A stretch of DNA of 64,000 nt from Streptomyces neyagawaensis (GCF_023516595.1 NZ_JAMGBG010000027.1:124001-188000), one strand, 5' to 3'; shown: positions 35,815-43,562, counted from the stretch's first letter. Program-made: numbers and translations. Notes: a model not told the origin generated them from the letters alone.

Positions 35815-37397
35815 TCCGGACACCGCTTCTTCCTGCACGTTGTCGGCGTCGGTCAGGACGCGCGGGTCAACTCGGCCTTCCACCCGGAACGGTGGCACCA
35901 GGGGCGGGGTCCACACCGGCTGACCCGTGTTGGGCAGGGCAGCGAGGATCTCGTCCCACACACCGCAGTTGCGCCAGGTCTTGTATCGGGAGTGGATGCC
36001 CTTCCATAGACCGAACCGCTCGGGCAGCTCCTCCCACAGGCACCCGGTGCGCGCCTTGTAGAACATCGCATCGAGCATCACGCGCCCGGGGCGCATCCGG
36101 TGGTTCGGTGGCTCCCATGCCTTGACGATCGGCTCGACCATGGCCCATGCCTCGTCGGTCAGCTCGTCCGGGACCAGGCGGTCATTCGCCTTGAACCACT
36201 CCGCCATCGAGCACACGAGACCGACGCGGGGCTTCGGCACGGGACCGGTGATCGTGACCCGCACGTCGAGCAGCCCGAGCACCTCGGCCTGGTGGGCGGG
36301 GTCCATGTCGGCCAGCCGCTCGCGGGCGACCGTGGCCAGGGCGGCAAGGTCCTTGGCGCGACGCTCGGCGGCCTCGGTCTCCTCAAGCCACGCGGTGGCC
36401 TCGCCACGCATCGCCTGAAGCTGCTCCAGCTCCTCGGTCAGCGCGCGGGTGGCTGCGGTCACGGCGACCGCCGGAAGCCCTGCCTTGGCGTACTCGGTGA
36501 CCGTGGTGGTGATGGCCTGCTCGCGCTCGGCAATCTGGCGGTCCAGGTCGGCGATGCGTGCCGCGTGGTTGGACTTCTGGCCAACCGCCATGCCGACCCA
36601 CTCAGCCGCCATCGCCTTGAGCCGCTCCGGGTCGCCCAGCAGGTTGACGACCTCGCCCCAGACCGCCGACTCCATCGCGTCGGCGTCGACCATCTTGCAG
36701 GTGCAGGTCACACCGCCCGGGTACTTCGAGGCGAGGCCACTGCACCGGTACCAGCGACCTTCACGGCCGGAGCGCTTCATGCCAACGTGGTGCGAGTTGC
36801 AGCCGGTGCGCTCGTTGAACAGTCGCTTCGACAGCGGATAGGGCTTCGGCTGGAGCTTGCCCTTGCCCTTGGACGTCTGGCCGAGACCTGCGGCGAGGGC
36901 GGCCAGCTCGCCCGGCGTGAAGATCGGATCGAGCTTGATGACGACCGTCTTGCCGTGCTTGGCCGTGCCGTCCTTGTTGAGGGCAGCGCCGTGCCCGGCG
37001 TGCGCCCGGTTCGGGTTGCGGAAGGTGACGCTCGCGCTCACGGTCGCTTCGTTGGTGAGCTTGGCGCGCAGGTTGGAGTGAGACCAGGGCTTGCCCGAGC
37101 GGGTGACCATGCCCAGCGCGTTCAGCCGGGCGGCCATCTCGCGCCCGTTCATCCCCTCCTCTACAACCATCTTCCAAGCGGCCTTGAGGATGGCGGCCTC
37201 GTGCTCGTCGATGACCAGTGAGGAACCGCGCTTGCCCTGCCCTCGATGCGGTAGCCGTAGGGCGGAGCACCCCCGGGCCACCCGCCCGCCTCCGCCTTCT
37301 TCTGCAACCCGCCTTGGGTGCGCTCGCGGATGAGGTTGTACTCCATCTCGGCGATGGCCGCGTACTGCTGCAACATGAACTCTCCTCGTCGGAGTGG
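35815..37397 (-). pseudogene. Serine recombinase remnant with C-terminal IS4/5-like (DUF4096) domain
   Basis: Only the region after the catalytic domain survives. It begins AAIAEMEYNLIRERTQGGL, the end of the resolvase fold; the nucleophile Ser region is gone. A single-base deletion within 37231-37246 shifts the frame after PPYGYRIEG. The remainder (GKRGSSLVIDEHEAAILKAAW, NGREMAARLNALGMVTRSGKPWS) is the recombinase domain, then a zinc-ribbon region (GCNSHHVGMKR, YRCSGLA, CTCKMV) and a coiled coil (DLDRQIAEREQAITTTV). It is fused in frame to a transposase-type N-terminal domain (LTDEAWAMVEPIVKAWEP, MLDAMFYKARTGCLWEELPERFG). The original stop is lost: the frame runs into the low-complexity tract. 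It served for integration of the element; now inactive. Confidence 0.88.
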
Positions 37398-37825
37398 CAC
37401 AGCCAAGGCCGGTAGTCATCGGCGCGGATGCGGAAGTGGAGGTGGTGGCCTCGGCGAGACGTGACCTTGAGGGCGCGGTTGAACACCGCTTCGCCAAGAC
37501 GATCGCGCCAGTATTCAGCGGCCTCCGGAGAGTCCAGGTCGAGCACGACGCGCTTGGAGCACTGACCGGTGGCGAGCCACAGCCCGTACGTGCCCGTACT
37601 GAAGATGTCCCAGAGAGCCGGGAACGTGGGTCGGCCGGGCTTCGCCCAGTCCTCCACCCACTTGATGCTGAAGTCCGTTCCGGGGTTCTTTCCGCCCCGC
37701 TTGAGCGGGAAGACGGTAAGGCCCTGGGCCGCGTAGTCGGCCCACAGATCGCGCAGGTTGGAGGGCATCGCGCTGGCCGCTTGCGCAGGGGCCAAATCCC
37801 GTGTTTCCGTAGTCGTGGTGGTCAT
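37397..37825 (-). pseudogene. Bifunctional DNA primase/polymerase, N-terminal fragment
   Basis: About 143 residues of a prim-pol domain of actinobacterial integrative-element replication proteins: YAAQGLTVFPLKRGGKNPGT, GLWLATGQCSKRVVLDLDSPEAAEYW (in part; catalytic DxD-like), TSRRGHHLHFRIRADDYRPW. At about 37390 the frame breaks into the serine recombinase remnant, so the C-terminal helicase or replication part is deleted. ATG 37825 is the natural start. Fusion of the two fragments implies one deletion removing the rest of this gene and the recombinase N-terminus. Confidence 0.85.
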
Positions 37826-37903
37826 GGCAGCACCGCTTTCTTGTTGGAGCCCTCGGGTTTGGTTTGGTCGCCTTCCGGGGGCTCAGGCATGTTTGGGGTG
37901 GGG

Positions 37904-37990
37904 TTACTTCTGCGTCTGCTTGTCGAAGAGGAGACGGAGGAGCCGCTTACGCTCGGACTCCGTCATGGGGCGCGCGTCCTTGAGGTCCAT
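37904..37990 (-). CDS. Very small protein coupled to the XRE regulator gene
   Basis: A 28-residue frame (starts MDLKDARPMTESERKRLLRLL) whose ATG shares one base with the stop of the XRE gene (TGATG), so it can be translated by re-initiation. Basic and helical in character. It lies between the regulator and the prim-pol remnant, where such elements often carry tiny genes. Expression is unproven. Confidence 0.45.
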   Translation of the reverse strand: MDLKDARPMTESERKRLLRLLFDKQTQK

Positions 37991-38202
37991 CACGCCACCG
38001 CCTTGATGAAGCGCTCCATCGGTGCGCCGAGGACGCTGGCGATGGTGGCGAGGGTCTCGACCGGCGGCGTGGACCGGCCGTTCTCGTACATCGACACGGC
38101 GGTGTGGCTGCGGTCGATAGCACCGGCCAGTTCGACCTGGGTTACTCCACGCTCGCGCCGGACTTCCCGGACCGCAGCGGGGTCGAACTCGAATGCAGGC
38201 AT
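37990..38202 (-). CDS. XRE-family helix-turn-helix regulator
   Basis: A 70-residue Cro/C1-type DNA-binding protein: VREVRRERGVTQVELAGAIDRSHTAVSMYENG (in part) is a canonical HTH, followed by RSTPPVETLATIASVLGAP. It is only the DNA-binding domain, as usual for regulators or excisionase-like controllers of integrative elements. ATG 38202 is the only plausible start. It probably controls the downstream prim-pol gene, now broken. Confidence 0.88.
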   Translation of the reverse strand: MPAFEFDPAAVREVRRERGVTQVELAGAIDRSHTAVSMYENGRSTPPVETLATIASVLGAPMERFIKAVA

Positions 38203-38915
38203 GGCAGTTCCCGTCTGAGGTGTGGCAGGACGTGCCGAACACGGCGGGGAACCTCGGGCCGCACCGCCGAAGCGGGGCCCTGACCGGGGGCTGTGCCGCC
38301 CGGCTGGTACCAGGAGAGCACGGGGGTTCAGCCCCGTGCAATTTGCGTATGGCGCAAGTAGCTGGAGGGTCGGCGACCCCCTGAGCGCCAGTAACGAGAA
38401 GTATTGAGATCAATCACGGGAGGTAAGGCCGGCGAGCGCCCGGGGTCTCAACATGACGCCCAGCCGTCCGGCGCTCCAGCCAGCGGGCACGGGCACACCC
38501 AGCGGCGGCCTCCCGTGGGGTCTCCGGCGGCCTGGAGCCCCCGCCCGGGGCGTCCCGACCGTACCCGCCCGCACGAGGCCACGAGAGATACCGTCCCGGG
38601 CCTCGGGCCTGGCGACCCGTCAACGCGGTCCGGTTCCGGTACAGTTGACGCCGTACATGAACTCATGAGCCCGGTGCCGACGTTCCGGGTAGATCGGCTC
38701 TGCGTGGCTCCCTTTTGGCCCCGGGTCGTGTCGTGAGGCGCAGTCCGTAGGACTGTTGGAACTAGGTCAAAGAGGGTGGAGCCGTCCACAACAGCCCTGG
38801 CAGGGCACAGAGAGCCTAAAACGTCGGTGGGCCTCAGCAAGACCACACGTGTGTCACGTGGTGGTCGGGCTGAGGTCTGACACCCGGTCCGATCACCGGA
38901 AAGGTACTCGGACCG
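38203..38915. other. Gene-free stretch of the element with a small hairpin
   Basis: About 700 bases without a coding frame I can support. GCACGGGG (38318-38325) pairs with CCCCGTGC (38332-38339) as an 8-base stem. The two long frames crossing 38404-39026 lack ribosome sites and look random in composition. Promoters for the XRE gene (leftward) and the gene at 38916 (rightward) should lie here, but I see no clear elements. Confidence 0.5.
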
Positions 38916-39128
38916 TTGAACCTCTCTCTCGGCGTCAAGATGCTGATCGTCGTCATCTGCGCCCTGATCTCCGTCATCATCGGCAGCGTGGCTGGTTACA
39001 TGAGCCACAAGCCAGGGGCACGCCACCGTGACGCCGTTCTCTTCGGGGGCGGCGTGTTCATCGGCGTCATGACGCTTTTCGTGACAGTGCTAGGCTCACT
39101 CGGCGTGCTATCGAGCGACTCGGCATGA
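38916..39128 (+). CDS. Small two-helix membrane protein
   Basis: A 70-residue frame from TTG 38916: MLIVVICALISVIIGSVAGYM and a second hydrophobic segment LFGGGVFIGVMTLFVTVLGSLG, separated by a short basic loop (SHKPGARHRD). GGAAAGG lies 12 bases upstream. A strong 12-base-pair terminator directly follows, which supports a real transcript. No family recognised; small membrane proteins are common in integrative elements. Confidence 0.65.
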   Translation: MNLSLGVKMLIVVICALISVIIGSVAGYMSHKPGARHRDAVLFGGGVFIGVMTLFVTVLGSLGVLSSDSA

Positions 39129-39136
39129 AAGGCCGT

Positions 39137-39166
39137 TAGTCCCGGAGGCGACGACCTCCGGGACTA
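39137..39166 (+). terminator. Terminator after the small membrane protein gene
   Basis: A perfect 12-base stem (TAGTCCCGGAGG, 39137-39148; complement 39155-39166) with a 6-base loop, 9 bases after the stop. Confidence 0.85.
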
Positions 39167-39268
39167 CGCTCCTGCCATAGCATTGCAACCCTGAGAAGCC
39201 ACACTCAGAGTCATCAGATGGGCCCTTCCTCGAAGTAGCTGACGCTGTGTCAGTTCTTCAAGTGATGC

Positions 39269-39274
39269 TATACT
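39269..39274 (+). promoter_or_regulatory. Candidate -10 element TATACT
   Basis: TATACT is a near-consensus -10 hexamer in unusually AT-rich DNA. A weak GTGTCA lies 16 bases upstream. A strong hairpin at 39542-39574 would end this rightward transcript, which holds at most a 24-residue peptide. Confidence 0.45.
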
Positions 39275-39454
39275 CTTAAGAGTTGGTCCGTTCGCCAAGC
39301 TACAGCCACGTTTCACGGTTCAAATCCGGCAGCGGCGCCAATTGCGGTAATTTTTCTACTCTGGGACTTGTTCGAATTGGTTCAGCGGATTAGGGATAAC
39401 CGTAAGGCACGTCGAGTAAGTGAAAACAATAAGAAGAAGAATGGCGGTGGTCGG

Positions 39455-39529
39455 ATGCGTATCTTTCTGACAGCAATGGCTACCGCAAGTGTCGCCAACG
39501 CAGTGGTACACGTGGCTGAAGCTGGGTAA
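39455..39529 (+). CDS. Possible 24-residue peptide
   Basis: ATG 39455 to TAA 39529, starting MRIFLTAMATASVANAVV. It is hydrophobic at the start and lies between a TATACT promoter-like site and a strong terminator. The same frame is open back to about 39350 with Arg/Lys/Asn-rich sequence but no clear start codon, so a longer product is possible. Weak evidence; listed because the transcript boundaries suggest something is expressed. Confidence 0.3.
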   Translation: MRIFLTAMATASVANAVVHVAEAG

Positions 39530-39541
39530 ACGGCACGACAT

Positions 39542-39574
39542 CGAGAGGGCACACCATCCAGGTGTGCCCTCTCG
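39542..39574. terminator. Bidirectional terminator inside the element
   Basis: A perfect 14-base stem (CGAGAGGGCACACC, 39542-39555; complement 39561-39574) with loop ATCCA, lying just beyond the stop of the leftward gene 39583-40203. Confidence 0.9.
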
Positions 39575-39582
39575 CTTTGCGG

Positions 39583-40203
39583 TCAGTTAGCCGAGCTACC
39601 CGGCTCGATCTCCTTGGGCTGCTCTGGAAGAAGACGGTTGACCATCGTCTCAGGCGCCGCGTCCATGCCCAACGCCTTCATTGCCGCAGCAGTGTTTAGA
39701 CCATTCTTCTGCTTCTCATCCGTAACGCGGTCGATGAACGTCGTCGCCACTTCGAGCTTGTGGTCGATGTCGATCTTCTTCTCGTTGTCCTCGGCCGCCT
39801 TGGTCAGGGTGGCCATCGTGCGCTTGGAGTGCAACGCCAACGCGCCGCCGCCGGTGGTAATTAACGCACCGGTAAGGGCCGTCACGTATGGCAAATAGTT
39901 GAGGTCGGGGTTCCCCGCATGAACCAGGGCCAGCACACCACCCGCAAGAATAACCAGCGCGCCACCGGTCATGAACCACACGCTAAGGCGAAACGTCCAC
40001 TCAGCCTGCTTCAGCGCGTGGTTCAGAAAGTCGAAATGGAATTTCTGCCTCTGCTCGGCGAGGCGGGAGCCGCTTCGGCCCGGAAGCCTAACGTCACCCG
40101 TATTGATAACAACCGAGCTATTTTCACCAATGGCGACACTTTGAATAGCGCCGCCTGCTGCTGCCACGCCCTTGTTCTGCCTGCCGCGCCTTCTCATCGA
40201 CAT
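39583..40203 (-). CDS. Two-helix membrane protein, possibly TRADD-N-associated membrane type
   Basis: A 206-residue protein. A short beta-like N-terminus (GAIQSVAIGENSSVVINTGDV) precedes a helix (FDFLNHALKQAEWTFRLSVWF) running into two transmembrane segments (about residues 70-90 and 100-120). A cytoplasmic helical tail follows, with KAAEDNEKKIDIDHKLEVATTFIDRVTD. This layout reminds me of the two-helix membrane domain found with bacterial TRADD-N conflict systems, but the match is from memory and weak. A partner effector is not seen. ATG 40203 (or 40197). It is a candidate element-borne defence or exclusion gene. Confidence 0.65.
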   Translation of the reverse strand: MSMRRRGRQNKGVAAAGGAIQSVAIGENSSVVINTGDVRLPGRSGSRLAEQRQKFHFDFLNHALKQAEWTFRLSVWFMTGGALVILAGGVLALVHAGNPDLNYLPYVTALTGALITTGGGALALHSKRTMATLTKAAEDNEKKIDIDHKLEVATTFIDRVTDEKQKNGLNTAAAMKALGMDAAPETMVNRLLPEQPKEIEPGSSAN

Positions 40204-40338
40204 GCCTGCCCCCGCTCACGCCTGCCGCCGCATCGCCAACTCCCCTCAGCGTAGCGGCGCAGACAGGCGGCGCACCCTCCGTCGTCAAGCTTGAACTGAC
40301 GGAGGGTCCAGCTCTGACCTTCTTGACCGCGTGGACTC

Positions 40339-40575
40339 TCACCCGGCGTCGGCGACGAAGGTGCCCAAACCCAACTCGGTGCGTACGTCGCCCGTGTCGC
40401 GCAGGTGCGCCAACGCCTTCTGAGCGGTACTGGCCGCGATGCCGAACTCCGCGCTCAGCTCGACGATGCCCGGCACGCGGCTGCCCGGCGGATAGGTCCC
40501 GTCGGCGATGCGCTTGCTGATGACCTCGGCCACCTGACGCCATACCGGACGAGAACGGTCAAGATCGACGCTCAT
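40339..40575 (-). CDS. GntR-family regulator, DNA-binding domain only
   Basis: A 78-residue winged-helix protein: SRPVWRQVAEVISKRIADGTYPPGSRVPG, ELSAEFGIAASTAQKALAHLRDTG and the wing RTELGLGTFVA match GntR N-terminal domains. No effector-binding domain follows. Small GntR proteins of this kind (KorSA-like) control replication and excision of Streptomyces integrative elements. It is divergent from the small zinc-finger gene at 40688, with palindromic sites between them. Confidence 0.88.
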   Translation of the reverse strand: MSVDLDRSRPVWRQVAEVISKRIADGTYPPGSRVPGIVELSAEFGIAASTAQKALAHLRDTGDVRTELGLGTFVADAG

Positions 40576-40622
40576 TTTTCGACCATACGATCACGCAGTA
40601 ACCCGCGCTACCGCAGTCTTAT

Positions 40623-40656
40623 GCGATATCGCGACGGTAAGGTGCGATACCGCGAT
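40623..40656. promoter_or_regulatory. Candidate operator of the GntR regulator
   Basis: GCGATATCGC (40623-40632) is a perfect palindrome, and GCGATACCGC (40644-40653) repeats it with one change 21 bases away, about two helical turns, followed by GATACC. The pair lies between the divergent GntR and zinc-finger genes. The helical-turn spacing fits binding of two dimers. Confidence 0.65.
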
Positions 40657-40687
40657 ACCTACTGGTCAGAGCGGCGAGGGGGCCTCG

Positions 40688-40864
40688 ATGGCCGCGTTAA
40701 GCATTCGGGTGTACCAGTACGACGCCACCACCAAGGAGATACGCGAGGTCAGAACGCGCGAGTGGTCGGTCGACAAGATGCCGAACCAACCGCTGATCGA
40801 CGACCGGTGGCCCCTGTGCCAGTGCCACCGATGCCAGGGCAACGGCACCCCCGACCGGCGCTGA
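40688..40864 (+). CDS. Small cysteine-rich (CxCxxC) protein
   Basis: A 58-residue protein starting MAALSIRVYQYDATTKEIRE with GAGGGGG upstream. The C-terminal CQCHRCQGNG holds three Cys and a His in a tight knuckle, probably zinc-binding. It is divergent from the GntR gene, with the operator-like repeats in between, and followed by an 11-base-pair terminator. This arrangement argues for a real, regulated gene. Confidence 0.65.
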   Translation: MAALSIRVYQYDATTKEIREVRTREWSVDKMPNQPLIDDRWPLCQCHRCQGNGTPDRR

Positions 40865-40878
40865 CCTGACCCAACATC

Positions 40879-40909
40879 AGCCCCACCCCAACTCGACCGG
40901 GGTGGGGCT
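40879..40909 (+). terminator. Terminator after the cysteine-rich gene
   Basis: An 11-base stem (AGCCCCACCCC, 40879-40889; complement 40899-40909) with a 9-base loop, 15 bases after the stop. Confidence 0.8.
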
Positions 40910-41263
40910 CAGTTGTGCCTTGACGCGTTGCTTATCGGTGTGCACTATCATCCCTCCTTGAGGGCCGCATACGGCCCTTCGCACCTGGGCGACCCGGCGA
41001 ACACGCCAGGAACCAGGACGATGCAAGCCCCGTTGGAGCTTCAGAACCCCTTTCTATGATCGAGGGTTTCGACGCACAGAGCACTGAAGACGGGGCTTGG
41101 CCGCTGAGGATGGAACCACCTGCAAGACCGGGCTGGCGATCAGCCCACCCGAGAACATTTGCGCTAAGTGCGTCAAGCGCGGGTGTCTCGGTCCGAACCG
41201 TAGGGTTCGGATCGAGGCTGCCTGCGCACCCGATCCGACCCATGACAGGGAAGGTAAGGATCG
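40910..41263 (+). other. Leader region with possible short Cys-rich frame
   Basis: About 350 bases before the small membrane protein gene. A GAGGGCCGCATACGGCCCTT hairpin lies near 40961. A frame from TTG 41097 contains CAKCVKRGC but runs past 41264 into the next gene in another frame and has no ribosome site, so I do not call it. The rest looks like promoter and leader sequence. Confidence 0.4.
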
Positions 41264-41461
41264 GTGGACGGCACCGCCATCATCATCATTCTCGCCATCG
41301 CTGGCGTGGCTTCCGTGCTGCTCTTCGCTCTGAAGGGTCTGCTGGACCAGGTCCCGGACGTGATCGACTCCGCCGGACGCGCTCGCGACTCGTGGCAGCG
41401 CTTCAAGAGGCCCGAGCAGCCGCCCCGGGCGGACGACGAGGAGCCGCCCATGGCCGCGTAG
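41264..41461 (+). CDS. Small membrane-anchored protein
   Basis: A 65-residue protein from GTG 41264 with AAGGTAAGGA just upstream. It has one N-terminal transmembrane helix (IIIILAIAGVASVLLFALKGLL) and a short acidic and basic tail rich in Arg, Pro, Asp and Glu. A strong 15-base-pair terminator follows. It lies at the right edge of the foreign segment and may belong either to it or to the host chromosome. Function unknown. Confidence 0.65.
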   Translation: MDGTAIIIILAIAGVASVLLFALKGLLDQVPDVIDSAGRARDSWQRFKRPEQPPRADDEEPPMAA

Positions 41462-41498
41462 GCCCGTCGTGGGGTCTCCGTCGCTCTCCCTGGACATA

Positions 41499-41537
41499 GA
41501 AGACCGCCCCGGGTGCTCGGTGCCCGGGGCGGTCTTC
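41499..41537. terminator. Strong terminator
   Basis: A perfect 15-base stem (GAAGACCGCCCCGGG, 41499-41513; complement 41523-41537), loop of 9. The T-rich 3' arm (GGTCTTCTG) suits the rightward gene at 41264. Confidence 0.9.
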
Positions 41538-41742
41538 TGTGCGGCGGGAGGGCCCTCCGGGGGCTCAGGCGGCGATGGCCACCCGGAACCGGATCGGAGC
41601 CAGAGCGGCACCCCCGGAAAGAGGTGTGGGGCGACGGGCCACAAGCCACCGCGCCACGGGCCGCCAGGCCGCCGGGATACGTCGGCCCCGGCCCCCCGCC
41701 CGGTTCGCTCCCAGCGGCTTCACCGTCGGCCCGGGCCGCCCC

Positions 41743-42900
41743 TCACACCCGCTCGATGATCGTCACGTTCGCCTGGCCGCCGCCCTCGCACATGGTCTGG
41801 AGGCCGTAGCGGCCGCCGGTGCGTTCCAGTTCGTGCAGGAGGGTCGTCATGAGCTTGGCACCCGTCGCGCCCAGGGGGTGTCCGAGGGCGATGGCGCCGC
41901 CGTTGACGTTGACCTTGTCCGGGTCGGCGCCCGTCTCCTTCAGCCAGGCGAGGACGACGGGTGCGAAGGCCTCGTTGATCTCGACGAGGTCGATGGCGTC
42001 GAGGGAGAGGCCGGCCTTCTTCAGGGCGTACGCGGTCGCCGGTATCGGCGCGGTCAGCATCCGGATGGGGTCCTCGCCGCGCACGGAGAGGTGGTGGACG
42101 CGGGCGCGCGGGGTCAGCCCGTGTTCCTCGACGGCCCGCTCGGAGGCGAGCAGCAGCGCGGCGGCGCCGTCGGAGACCTGGGAGGAGCAGGCGGCGGTGA
42201 CGGTGCCCCCGTCGATGACGGGCTTCAGCGCGGCCATCTTCTCCAGGGTGGTGTCCCGGCGCGGCCCCTCGTCGACGGTCACCTCCCCGTACGGCACGGT
42301 CTCCCGCTCGAAGCGGCCCTCGTCGACGGCCCGCACCGCCCGCCGGTGGGAGCGCAGCGCGTACTCCTCCTGGTCGCGGCGGCTGATGCCCCACTTCGCG
42401 GCGATCATCTCGGCGCCGGCGAACTGGTTGACGGGCCGGTTCCCGTACCGGGCGCGCCAGCCCTCGCTGCCGGCGAAGGGGCCCTCGGTGAGCCCGAGGG
42501 GCACGGCGGCCTGGCGGGAGGCGAAGGCGATGGGGACCATCGTCATGTTCTGGACGCCGCCGGCGACGACGAGGTCCTGGGTGCCGGACAGGACGGCCTG
42601 GGCGGCGAAGTGCACGGCCTGCTGGGAGGAGCCGCACTGCCGGTCGACGGTGGTGCCCGGCACCTCCTCGGGCAGCCCGGCGGCCAGCCAGCTGGTGCGG
42701 GCGATGTCACCGGCCTGCGGCCCCACGGTGTCCAGGCAGCCGAAGACGACGTCCTCCACGGCGGCGGGGTCCACGCCGGCGCGCGCGACGAGCGCCTTCA
42801 GCACATGTGCGCCGAGGTCGGCGGGGTGCACGCCGCCGAGCCCTCCTCCGCGCCGCCCGACGGGCGTACGGACCGCTTCGACGATGTAGGCCTCGGCCAT
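41743..42900 (-). CDS. fadA6: Acetyl-CoA acetyltransferase FadA6
   Basis: A 385-residue thiolase. The nucleophile Cys is in TTVDRQCGSSQQAVHFAAQ (about residue 90), the His region in VEINEAFAPVVLAW with GGAIALGHPLGATG, and the second Cys in MCEGGGQANVTI. In mycobacteria FadA6 performs the thiolytic step of ring C/D breakdown. The assignment follows from its place directly before the KstR2-like and ipdF genes, in the same order and direction as Rv3556c-Rv3559c. Other acetyl-CoA acyltransferases would look alike, so substrate is inference. It ends the leftward operon ipdF-kstR2-fadA6. Confidence 0.88.
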   Translation of the reverse strand: MAEAYIVEAVRTPVGRRGGGLGGVHPADLGAHVLKALVARAGVDPAAVEDVVFGCLDTVGPQAGDIARTSWLAAGLPEEVPGTTVDRQCGSSQQAVHFAAQAVLSGTQDLVVAGGVQNMTMVPIAFASRQAAVPLGLTEGPFAGSEGWRARYGNRPVNQFAGAEMIAAKWGISRRDQEEYALRSHRRAVRAVDEGRFERETVPYGEVTVDEGPRRDTTLEKMAALKPVIDGGTVTAACSSQVSDGAAALLLASERAVEEHGLTPRARVHHLSVRGEDPIRMLTAPIPATAYALKKAGLSLDAIDLVEINEAFAPVVLAWLKETGADPDKVNVNGGAIALGHPLGATGAKLMTTLLHELERTGGRYGLQTMCEGGGQANVTIIERV

Positions 42901-42933
42901 GGCGACTCCCGGACTCTGCGCTTGAGTTGGTGG

Positions 42934-43557
42934 TCAGGTACGTACGGCGATCCCGTCCAGCACCATCGACAGGTACTGCCGGGCGATCTGCTCCGGGCTG
43001 TACTGCCCGCCGGGCCGGTACCAGGAGGCGGCGACCCACACGGTGTCGCGCACGAACCGGTAGGTGACCTTCGTGTCGAGGTCGGCCCGGAACTCCCCCT
43101 CGGCGACCCCGCGTTCCAGCGTGGACAGCCAGGTCTGTTCGAACTTGCGCTGCGACACCTCCAGGAACCCGAACCGGCGTTCCTGCGCGATCAGTTGCTT
43201 CGCCTCGTTCTGGTAGATCTCGACGGCCGCGCGGTGCCGGTCGATGGCCAGGAACGACTCGGTGACCAGGGACCGGAAGGTCTCGCTGGGCCCGAGGCCG
43301 GCGGCCAGGACGGTGTCGTACTGCTCCCAGAGCTCGTCGAGGAAGGTCCGCAGGATCTCCTCGAGCATCGCGTCCTTGGAGTCGAAGTAGTAGTAGAGGC
43401 TGCCCGCGAGCATGCCCGCGTCGTCCGCGATCCTGCGGACGGTGGTGGCGTTGTACCCCTGCTCGGCGAAGACCTCGGCCGCCCTGTCGAGGAGTTCACG
43501 ACGGCGGGCGGGGGCGGCGGTCACCTGGGGCTTCTTCTTGGTCGGCACGCTGTTCAT
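42934..43557 (-). CDS. kstR2: TetR-family repressor, KstR2-like
   Basis: A 207-residue TetR regulator. The N-terminal HTH is AEVFAEQGYNATTVRRIADDAGMLAGSLYYYFDSKDAML (in part). The effector domain contains RHRAAVEIYQNEAKQLIAQERRFGF, similar to my memory of KstR2. In mycobacteria KstR2 represses the ring C/D regulon and is released by HIP-CoA. Two copies of the CCAAAC-N4-GTTAGG palindrome lie in both divergent promoters here and are the probable operators, including that of its own operon. ATG 43557 follows GAGGACA. Five bases separate it from the ipdF stop. Confidence 0.88.
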   Translation of the reverse strand: MNSVPTKKKPQVTAAPARRRELLDRAAEVFAEQGYNATTVRRIADDAGMLAGSLYYYFDSKDAMLEEILRTFLDELWEQYDTVLAAGLGPSETFRSLVTESFLAIDRHRAAVEIYQNEAKQLIAQERRFGFLEVSQRKFEQTWLSTLERGVAEGEFRADLDTKVTYRFVRDTVWVAASWYRPGGQYSPEQIARQYLSMVLDGIAVRT

Positions 43558-43562
43558 TGTCC

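Larger units (their letters stand above)
35636..41670. mobile_element. Decayed integrative element inserted between ipdC and fadA6
   Basis: About 6 kb of DNA unlike its surroundings: lower GC in parts, short genes on both strands, many small terminators, and remnants of element functions (serine recombinase, primase-polymerase, XRE and GntR regulators). The ends given are those of a shared 17-base direct repeat lying in low-complexity DNA on both sides; the true attachment core is not established, and the small gene at 41264 could be native. There is no intact integrase or transfer gene, so the element cannot be autonomous. Its presence interrupts a gene order otherwise like that of steroid-degrading actinobacteria. 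Confidence 0.7.

Noticed and set aside
38448..39026. 192-residue minus-strand frame in the element
   Set aside because: Random-looking composition, no ribosome site, and overlaps the better supported small membrane protein gene on the other strand.
41097..41333. Cys-containing 78-residue frame before the small membrane protein
   Set aside because: TTG start without a ribosome site, and it runs 70 bases into the next gene.
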